From assembly GCA_934695325.1 (NCBI GenBank), contig CAKUVD010000002.1:62001-126000 (forward strand): a stretch of DNA of 64,000 nucleotides. Reading direction: 5' to 3'. This document shows, in pieces, positions 44,731 to 51,333 of this stretch. The translations under genes and the position numbers were made by a program. The stretch's first letter is position 1. Each line of letters starts with the position of its first letter. The DNA is from an uncultured Bacteroidales bacterium (lineage in GTDB: Bacteria > Bacteroidota > Bacteroidia > Bacteroidales > UBA932). The notes below the pieces were generated by a model, which saw only the letters and a list, made by a program, of their open reading frames with translations, was not told the DNA's origin and did no database searches.

Positions 44731-44877
44731 TCAGTCATCCTCTCCTTCGAGGAAATTGTATGCCTCGTCCGGCGAAAATTTAATCTCATTTGAGTTTGCG
44801 TCGCTTCCGCAGAATCCAGTCTCCAGGTCAATGCTGATGGCTGTTATCTCAGGCGCATTGTAATTCTTCTTGTTCAT
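44731..44877 (-). CDS. Small 48-residue peptide gene upstream of lipoprotein
   Basis: Predicted product MNKKNYNAPEITAISIDLET, then GFCGSDANSNEIKFSP and an acidic end. I chose the ATG at 44877 because a TATCTTTG promoter box lies at 44923-44930, inside the longer frame that would start at 44943. It belongs to a loose class of short Bacteroidales proteins beginning with a KKxYxxPxxxxxxIxxExxF/L pattern and an acidic tail, often next to surface protein genes; function unknown. One cysteine follows the GF motif. The lipoprotein gene starts 18 bases after its stop. Confidence 0.6.
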   Translation of the reverse strand: MNKKNYNAPEITAISIDLETGFCGSDANSNEIKFSPDEAYNFLEGEDD

Positions 44878-44922
44878 AACAATGTCAGTTTTTATAAAGT
44901 CTTTTGTCTTGATTGAATCTCG

Positions 44923-44930
44923 CAAAGATA
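44923..44930 (-). promoter_or_regulatory. -7 box for peptide-lipoprotein unit
   Basis: Reading leftward, TATCTTTG, about 46 bases before the chosen ATG. No TTTG at 19-21 bases upstream. Confidence 0.5.
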
Positions 44931-45091
44931 TTGTTTTTGACATTTTTATGAGTAAAAGTCAAGCAAATGCGTCGCATAGGACGATGAAAATATCTGATAT
45001 ACAATATATTACGGCTTCGGTGAAAAATATCCGTAACGGTAATATACGTTTTAAATCATTGAAGATGAGAGGGTTTCCAGAGAGTGGCTCT

Positions 45092-45781
45092 CTAAAAGAC
45101 CTTCTTCTTGGAGACTGTCGGGACGAACTGCTTCAGATAGAAAGGCTCGAAATAGGCCGTGTCCTCGAATCTCTTTTCTGAGAACAGGCGGCAGCCGGGT
45201 ATCAGCATTGACTCCGCCTTCGGGTATGTCTGGACGAAAGACGCTGACGGGGAAGTGATTATGGACGAGCATTTCTCTGCACCGTCACCTATGAAGAGCA
45301 CCGGCCCTTCCGTGAGAATGTCGGCGAAACTTTCATTGTCGATTACTTTCGGCTCGGTCGGCGTGACCTGTCTGCCATCAGGAGTGAACACTGCGGTATA
45401 GACCTCCATACGCCTGGCGTCAATCATCGGGACAATGTATTTGCATCCATCTGGAATCAGTCTCTCGCCGATTGCCTGCCACACGAGAGTGTCCAGTGAG
45501 CCTACGGCCAGAAGCGGCAGTCCCGCGCCGAAGCAGAGACCTTTCGCCGTAGATACTCCGACACGCAGACCAGTATATGATCCGGGCCCCATACTTACGC
45601 ATACGGCGTTGCAGTCCTTGACCGTAAGACCGTGCTCGTCAAGCATTTCCTTGATGAAAGGAGCCGTGAGCGAAGCGTGCTTGCGTTCATTGTTTTCCCT
45701 TGTGGATATGATTTTGCCGTCCTCCGACAGGGCGGTGGAGCAAAGTGCAGTGGATGTCTCTATAAAAATTATCCGTTCCAT
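45092..45781 (-). CDS. tsaB: tRNA threonylcarbamoyladenosine protein TsaB
   Basis: Partner of TsaD in making t6A37 on ANN-decoding tRNAs; 229 residues from the ATG at 45781 (MERIIFIETST). The family pattern is clear: ETSTALCSTALSEDG, HASLTAPFI, VSMGPGSYTGLRVGVSTAKG. The frame is open far upstream to 46186, but that overlaps cvpA and is not TsaB-like. It lies 53 bases after cvpA on the same strand. Confidence 0.92.
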   Translation of the reverse strand: MERIIFIETSTALCSTALSEDGKIISTRENNERKHASLTAPFIKEMLDEHGLTVKDCNAVCVSMGPGSYTGLRVGVSTAKGLCFGAGLPLLAVGSLDTLVWQAIGERLIPDGCKYIVPMIDARRMEVYTAVFTPDGRQVTPTEPKVIDNESFADILTEGPVLFIGDGAEKCSSIITSPSASFVQTYPKAESMLIPGCRLFSEKRFEDTAYFEPFYLKQFVPTVSKKKVF

Positions 45782-45834
45782 ATAGAAATGATGTTGTATT
45801 TCGTGAAAACCCTTCGGCTCGGAGCCGCCTGACT

Positions 45835-46329
45835 TCATTGCTTGAACAGAAGTTCCTTGAAATACGGGAAAATCCCATACGCCAGCCTCTTGAGCGGCGG
45901 ATAGAGCACGGACGATTCCGTGGCGCTCTCCGGGACGATATGGAAAGAACTGTTCAGAGTATTGAAAAGGATTATCACTATTCCGATTATCAGAGCCGCC
46001 TTCAGGAGTGAGAAGAATGCTCCCAGAAGCCTGTCCAGCCAGCCTAGCATTACGAATTTTATGCTGGTCTTTATCACCTTGCCCAACAGATGCAGCAGCA
46101 TTATCACGGTGGCGGCCATAATTATGAATATGATGACGTACAGCACACGTTCGGAGATGTGAAGGTGTGGCTGCGCCATCTGGCAAAGCAGACCGGTGAA
46201 TTTATATGCGGCCCACGTGCCGGCGATTATGGAAACCAGAGCCACTATCTGCTCCGTAAGCCCTTTCATCAATCCCTCGATGATAGCCGCTGCCAGGCAG
46301 ATTACCAATATGATATCCAGCACGCACAT
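45835..46329 (-). CDS. CvpA family membrane protein
   Basis: A 164-residue protein with four predicted transmembrane helices (about 4-20, 27-45, 62-85, 97-122). The wording GLMKGLTEQIVALVSIIAGTWAAYKF and LGWLDRLLGAFFSLLKAALI is typical of the CvpA (colicin V production) family, whose role in the cell envelope is poorly understood. First gene of a cvpA-tsaB unit. Confidence 0.85.
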   Translation of the reverse strand: MCVLDIILVICLAAAIIEGLMKGLTEQIVALVSIIAGTWAAYKFTGLLCQMAQPHLHISERVLYVIIFIIMAATVIMLLHLLGKVIKTSIKFVMLGWLDRLLGAFFSLLKAALIIGIVIILFNTLNSSFHIVPESATESSVLYPPLKRLAYGIFPYFKELLFKQ

Positions 46330-46361
46330 ACCACTTTATAATATAATATAAAAATTTTCAC

Positions 46362-46369
46362 TATCTTTG
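46362..46369 (+). promoter_or_regulatory. -7 box of ileS promoter
   Basis: TATCTTTG, 26 bases before the ileS ATG. The -33 region is AT-rich without TTTG. It faces the leftward cvpA promoter at 7 bases distance. Confidence 0.5.
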
Positions 46370-46376
46370 CGGACTG

Positions 46377-46407
46377 CAAAAATATATAAAAAACTATGAC
46401 ATTCAAA
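46377..46407 (-). promoter_or_regulatory. Consensus promoter of cvpA-tsaB
   Basis: Reading leftward: TTTG (46407-46404), 19 bases, TATTTTTG (46384-46377). An exact consensus match. The -33 element lies inside the first codons of ileS. Confidence 0.7.
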
Positions 46408-49400
46408 GAGTACAAGGGCTTGAATCTGGTGTCTGTCGGCAATGAAGTGCTTGACAGATGGAAAAAGCATCACGCATTCGAGAAATCGCTCGAAGTGAGG
46501 GAAGGCGCCCCGGAATTCATCTTTTTTGAGGGACCTCCTTCAGCCAACGGTATGCCGGGCATACATCACGTAATGGCCCGCTCTATCAAGGATGCTATCT
46601 GCAGATATAAGACACAGACAGGATATAAGGTGAACCGCCGTGCGGGATGGGACACCCACGGACTGCCGGTGGAGATCGGCGTGGAGAAGAAACTCGGAAT
46701 CCACAAGGATGACATCGGAAAGAAGATTTCCGTGGAGGAGTACAACGACACCTGCCGCAAGGAAGTGATGAAATATACCCGCGAGTGGGTGAATATGACT
46801 GAGCGTATCGGCTATTGGGTGGATATGAACGACCCTTATATCACTTATGACAACAGGTATATCGAGACGCTCTGGTATCTGCTCAGGAAGATATATGACA
46901 AGGGACTCCTCTACAAGGGATTCTCCATCCAGCCATATTCTCCGTCCGACGGGACCGGGCTCAGTTCCCACGAACTGAATCAGCCTGGCTGCTACAAGGA
47001 TGTGACGGACACCACCGTCACTGTACAGTTCGAGATAATCAAGGACGCCAAGTCACAGCCTCTCTTCGGGATAGAGACATTGCCGGTGTATTTTCTCGCC
47101 TGGACCACCACGCCGTGGACATTGCCTTCAAATACCGCGCTCTGCGTAGGCCCGAACATCGACTATGTCAGAGTGAAGTCGTTCAATCCGTACACCGGGC
47201 AGGAGGCCATCTATGTAGTCGCCAAGGCTCTGGTGTCAGAATGGTTCAGCCCCAAAGCCGCTGATCTCCAGCTGGAGGACTATAAGCCGGGCGACAAGCT
47301 TGTGCCTTTCAAGGTGCTTGACGGCACGTTCAGGGGCTCGGATCTCGCCGGCATCAGATATCACCAGCTGATTCCGTGGTTCAAGCCGCTGGAAGGCGAT
47401 GCGTTCAGGGTGATTACGGGAGACTATGTCTCTACGGATGAAGGGACTACGGGCATCGTCCACATCGCTCCGACATTCGGTGCTGACGACAAGAAAGTGG
47501 CTACGGCCGCAGGCATCCCGCCTATGATGGTTATTGACAGGAACGGGAACCGCCAGCCTCAGGTGGATCACGACGGAAGATTCTATCCGCTGGAAGACCT
47601 TGACCCTGAGTATGTGGCGTCGAATGTGGCTCCGGAGTACAAGGAATATGCGGGACGTTTCGTGAAGAACGCCTTCGACGACTCTCTTCCTAAGGATGCG
47701 CCTACGCTGGACATCGACCTCTGTATGATGATGAAGATGGATGGAAGGGCGTTCAAGATACAGAAGCACGTCCACAGCTACCCTCACAGTTGGAGAACCG
47801 ACAAGCCGGTGCTCTACTATCCGCTCGACGCTTGGTTCATAAAGACCACGGCCGTGAAGGATCAGATGGTCGCTCTGAACAAGACCATAACCTGGAAGCC
47901 TGAGTCCACCGGGACAGGAAGATTCGGCCAGTGGCTTGAGAACATCCAGGACTGGAACCTCTCCAGAAGCCGTTTCTGGGGGACCCCACTGCCTATCTGG
48001 CGCACGGAGGACGGCAAGGAGGAGAAGTGTATCGGCAGCCTGAAAGAGCTGTATGCTGAGATAGAGAAGGCTGTCGCAGCCGGGATTATGGGCTCCAACC
48101 CTATGAGGGAGAAAGGCTTTGATCCTGATGATATGAGCAAGGAGAACTACGACAAGATCGATCTCCATCGCCCGTATGTGGACAATATATATCTAGTTTC
48201 GGACTCCGGCAAGAAAATGACCCGCGAGAGCGACCTTATCGACGTATGGTTCGATTCCGGGTCGATGCCGTATGCACAGGAAGGACTTCGCAACATCAAT
48301 TCTCCTAAGTTCGGATGCACCGCGGACTTCATTGCCGAGGGTGTGGATCAGACAAGGGGCTGGTTCTATACGCTCCACGCTATCCATACGATGATAAGCG
48401 GCACGCCTGCCTTCAAGCGCGTCATCTCCAACGGTCTCGTCCTCGACAAGAACGGCGACAAGATGAGCAAGCGCAAGGGCAATGCCGTGGATCCGTTCGA
48501 CCAGCTCGACAAGTTCGGCCCGGATGCGCTCAGGTGGTATATGCTGACCAACGCCCAGCCGTGGGACAATCTACGCTATGACGAGGAAGGTGTGGACGAG
48601 GTCAGAAGGAAATTCTTCGGGACACTCTATAATACATACTCGTTCTTTGCGCTCTACGCCAATGTGGACAAGTTCGACCCTAAGGCTCCGGCTGTTCCTT
48701 ATGACCGTCGCCCGGAAATCGACAGATGGATAATCTCTCTGCTTAACACATTGATAAAGAACGTTGAAGAGGCTTACGAGAACTACGATGTCACATCTGC
48801 CGGCAGAATGATCCAGGAGTTCGTCTGCGATCACGTCAGCAACTGGTACGTGCGCTTGAACAGGAAGCGTTTCTGGGGAAGCGCAGATACCGAGGACAAG
48901 CTCGCCGCATACCAGACGCTGTACGAGGTGCTCAAGGACGTCGCTATTCTCGCCGCTCCTATCGCTCCGTTCTATATGGATCAGCTCTATCTCGACCTTG
49001 TTCCGGATGGAGAAGAGTCCGTACATTACGTGATGATGCCTGGTTATGACGAGAAAGTCATTGACAATGACCTGGAGGAGAGGATGGAACTTGCGCAGAG
49101 GGCTTCATCGATGGTGCTCGCACTTCGCCGCAAGGTGAACATCAAGGTGCGCCAGCCTCTCTCGAAACTTGTCATCCCTGTGATATCTGACAAGGTTCGC
49201 GGACAGCTCGAGAAGGTGAAGGGCCTGATTCTCGGTGAGGTCAATGTAAAGGAGGCGGAGTTCATCTCCGACACCACCGGCATCATCACCAAGAAGATCA
49301 AACCTAATTTCAAGACACTCGGGAAGGTCTATGGAAAGAGAATGAAGGAGATCGCCTCCGCATTCGCCGGGATTTCCCAGCAGGAGATCAATGCTGTCCA

Positions 49401-49842
49401 GGCAGCCGAGACGGAGGGACGTGCATATACATTGACCCTTACGGGCGGGGACGTCATACTGAACCCTGGCGACTATATGATTTCTTCCGAGGATATGCCG
49501 GGCTGGCTCGTCGCGTCGGACGGCCCATTGACATTGGCCCTGGACATCGAGGTCAGCGACGAACTCAGGAACGAGGGTGTCGCACGCGAGCTGGTGAACC
49601 GGATCCAGAACCTCAGGAAGGACAGCGGTTTCGACGTGACCGACAAGGTGGACGTGGCGATATTCGCGGACGGAGATGCCTATGCTGAGATAGAATCTGC
49701 ATTGACCTCATACAGTGAATATGTTGCTGCGCAGACATTGGCTCTGGACGTTGTGCTGAAGCATTCAGGTGAAGCTGTGGATGGTGCAGACGACGTGGAG
49801 TGGAATGAATCAACAATCAAGATTGCGGTAACACGCAGATAA
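46396..49842 (+). CDS. ileS: Isoleucyl-tRNA synthetase
   Basis: Class I synthetase of 1148 residues, the longer form common in Bacteroidota. The HIGH-equivalent is GIHH in PPSANGMPGIHHVM; the KMSKS-equivalent is KMSKRKG near residue 690. The editing CP1 domain includes LAWTTTPWTLPSN and DEGTTGIVHIAPTFG. The tryptophan-rich RGWFYTLH and the anticodon-binding domain (SNWYVRLNRKRFW) are intact. It heads an operon with the DksA-like and lspA genes. Confidence 0.97.
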   Translation: MTFKEYKGLNLVSVGNEVLDRWKKHHAFEKSLEVREGAPEFIFFEGPPSANGMPGIHHVMARSIKDAICRYKTQTGYKVNRRAGWDTHGLPVEIGVEKKLGIHKDDIGKKISVEEYNDTCRKEVMKYTREWVNMTERIGYWVDMNDPYITYDNRYIETLWYLLRKIYDKGLLYKGFSIQPYSPSDGTGLSSHELNQPGCYKDVTDTTVTVQFEIIKDAKSQPLFGIETLPVYFLAWTTTPWTLPSNTALCVGPNIDYVRVKSFNPYTGQEAIYVVAKALVSEWFSPKAADLQLEDYKPGDKLVPFKVLDGTFRGSDLAGIRYHQLIPWFKPLEGDAFRVITGDYVSTDEGTTGIVHIAPTFGADDKKVATAAGIPPMMVIDRNGNRQPQVDHDGRFYPLEDLDPEYVASNVAPEYKEYAGRFVKNAFDDSLPKDAPTLDIDLCMMMKMDGRAFKIQKHVHSYPHSWRTDKPVLYYPLDAWFIKTTAVKDQMVALNKTITWKPESTGTGRFGQWLENIQDWNLSRSRFWGTPLPIWRTEDGKEEKCIGSLKELYAEIEKAVAAGIMGSNPMREKGFDPDDMSKENYDKIDLHRPYVDNIYLVSDSGKKMTRESDLIDVWFDSGSMPYAQEGLRNINSPKFGCTADFIAEGVDQTRGWFYTLHAIHTMISGTPAFKRVISNGLVLDKNGDKMSKRKGNAVDPFDQLDKFGPDALRWYMLTNAQPWDNLRYDEEGVDEVRRKFFGTLYNTYSFFALYANVDKFDPKAPAVPYDRRPEIDRWIISLLNTLIKNVEEAYENYDVTSAGRMIQEFVCDHVSNWYVRLNRKRFWGSADTEDKLAAYQTLYEVLKDVAILAAPIAPFYMDQLYLDLVPDGEESVHYVMMPGYDEKVIDNDLEERMELAQRASSMVLALRRKVNIKVRQPLSKLVIPVISDKVRGQLEKVKGLILGEVNVKEAEFISDTTGIITKKIKPNFKTLGKVYGKRMKEIASAFAGISQQEINAVQAAETEGRAYTLTLTGGDVILNPGDYMISSEDMPGWLVASDGPLTLALDIEVSDELRNEGVARELVNRIQNLRKDSGFDVTDKVDVAIFADGDAYAEIESALTSYSEYVAAQTLALDVVLKHSGEAVDGADDVEWNESTIKIAVTRR

Positions 49843-49853
49843 ACTTTTCGGAT

Positions 49854-50258
49854 ATGGAAGAAAATACGCAGGCTCAGGAGAAGACTCGTTACAGTGACGA
49901 GGAACTTGCCGAGTTCAAAAAAATCATCCTGGATATGCTGGACAAGGCCAAGAAGGAGTACAATACTCTGAGAGGCATCGTGATGCATAACGGGAACAAT
50001 GATATAGACGATACCACGCCGTCATTCAAGACTGTGGAGGATGACGGGGCGATGCAGCTGTCGAGGGAAGAAGCGAGCCAGCTGGCGCAGCGTCAGTACA
50101 AGTTCATCCAGAACCTGGAGGCTGCCTTGGTCCGTATCGAGAACAAGACATACGGCATCTGCCGCGCTACGGGCAAGCTGATTCCTAAGGAACGCCTGAG
50201 GCTTGTCCCTCACGCCACTCTTACTGTGGAGGCCAAGGAAAAGATGAACAAGAAGTAG
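49854..50258 (+). CDS. DksA/TraR-like protein with reduced zinc finger
   Basis: A 134-residue coiled-coil protein of the DksA/TraR type, a class that binds the RNA polymerase secondary channel. The coiled coil spans about 15-100. The finger region reads YGICRATGKLIPKERLRLVPHATLTVEAK, where the usual four cysteines are reduced to one Cys plus a His, so zinc is probably not held in the standard way. The same reduced form is common in Bacteroidota. It lies between ileS and lspA, with 1 base before lspA. Confidence 0.85.
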   Translation: MEENTQAQEKTRYSDEELAEFKKIILDMLDKAKKEYNTLRGIVMHNGNNDIDDTTPSFKTVEDDGAMQLSREEASQLAQRQYKFIQNLEAALVRIENKTYGICRATGKLIPKERLRLVPHATLTVEAKEKMNKK

Positions 50259-50259
50259 T

Positions 50260-50928
50260 ATGAAGTCTTCTAGAGGCAGGTACCTCATCTTGCTGGGCAT
50301 TGTCCTGGTGGTGGTAGACCAGATCATAAAAGTTCTGGTGAAGACTAATATGACCATAGGCGAGCACTTCAATGTCCTCGGCGACTGGTTTCAGATTCTG
50401 TTCATCGAGAACGAGGGAATGGCGTTCGGGATGAAGTTCGGCGGTATGGCTGGAAAGTTCGTTCTCACTACATTCCGGCTCGTCCTTTTCGGATTTCTAT
50501 GCTGGTGGATCGCTTCTCTGGACAGGAGAGGCCGTTCTTCCGGTTCCGAAGGACAATGCAAGAGTGTTCCGACGGGTGTTCTTGTCGGACTGACACTGAT
50601 AACTGCCGGTGCTCTGGGCAATATCATCGACTGTCTGGCTTACGGGCAGATTTTCAGTGCTTCCACGCCTTATGAGGTGGCACAGTTCGGCGGATCGTAT
50701 GCGCCGGTGATGTTCGGCAAGGTGGTGGATATGTTCTATTTCCCGTTGATCGACACGACGTTCCCGTCCTGGGTGCCGTTTGTAGGCGGACATCCGTTCA
50801 GGTTCTTTGAGCCGGTGTTCAATTTTGCCGACAGCTGTGTGACTGTGGGGGCGTTATACCTCATTCTTTTCCAGTATAAGTTCTTCACGGCGGAGTCTGA
50901 TGGTGAGAAGGCCGGGGAAAAGCAGTAG
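50260..50928 (+). CDS. lspA: Lipoprotein signal peptidase
   Basis: Signal peptidase II, cutting the signal from prolipoproteins after lipidation; 222 residues, longer than the ~165 of E. coli. Four transmembrane helices are visible. The catalytic aspartates lie in GNIIDCLAYG and FNFADSCVTVG. The substrate region VVDQIIKVLVK and ENEGMAFG is conserved. Extra length is in the loops (SLDRRGRSSGSEG, and the segment before VVDMFYFP), as in other Bacteroidota. Confidence 0.93.
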   Translation: MKSSRGRYLILLGIVLVVVDQIIKVLVKTNMTIGEHFNVLGDWFQILFIENEGMAFGMKFGGMAGKFVLTTFRLVLFGFLCWWIASLDRRGRSSGSEGQCKSVPTGVLVGLTLITAGALGNIIDCLAYGQIFSASTPYEVAQFGGSYAPVMFGKVVDMFYFPLIDTTFPSWVPFVGGHPFRFFEPVFNFADSCVTVGALYLILFQYKFFTAESDGEKAGEKQ

Positions 50929-50948
50929 AGATTATATATATATGTTTG

Positions 50949-50984
50949 AAGCGGCGGCGTCGGTTATTCACGGTGTCGCCGCTT
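50949..50984 (+). terminator. Hairpin terminator after lspA
   Basis: A 14-bp GC-rich stem (50949-50962 with 50971-50984, three G-U) and an 8-base loop. The T tract is weak (TTTC). Confidence 0.6.
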
Positions 50985-51333
50985 TCAGAGTGTAACTTGC
51001 ATAAAGATTGTATAATCCGTATGAATATGCAGGTTTTGTCTTAGAGAGTGAATATGAACGTTTAAATATACTGAATGGTGTATTTTTGCATAAAAAGTTG
51101 AGGAATGTCGTAGTTTCGATTTGTTACAAATAAGAGTTAAAATCTTATGGATTGTTCCGCAACTATGCACGGTCTGAACAAATGACGTCTTTTTAATCGT
51201 TATACCATCCTAAAAATCATATATTGATGTAATTTTACGTATGTTGTTTTTTACAAATATATTTCACAACTTTGCCAAAAGTGCTTTGACGAAAAACAGA
51301 AAATATATTAATGTTAAACTAGTGTAATTGCTT
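50985..51333. other. AT-rich regulatory region before susC
   Basis: About 350 bases without a supported gene. It contains a TATTTTTG box at 51081-51088 and a better promoter at 51244-51274. The long distance leaves room for regulator binding upstream of the SusC/D locus, but I could not identify a specific operator. No sigma/anti-sigma pair or HTCS regulator is encoded next to the locus in this window. Confidence 0.5.
51244..51274 (+). promoter_or_regulatory. Likely susC promoter
   Basis: TTG (51244-51246), 20 bases, CAACTTTG (51267-51274). The -7 box deviates at the first position only. Leader to the susC ATG about 55 bases. Confidence 0.45.

Noticed and set aside
44870..45181. 103-codon rightward frame opposite tsaB end
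   Set aside because: Runs antisense into tsaB and contains the leftward promoter box; no domain.
45092..46186. Long N-terminal extension of tsaB
   Set aside because: Extension overlaps cvpA out of frame and is not TsaB-like; family homology begins at 45781.
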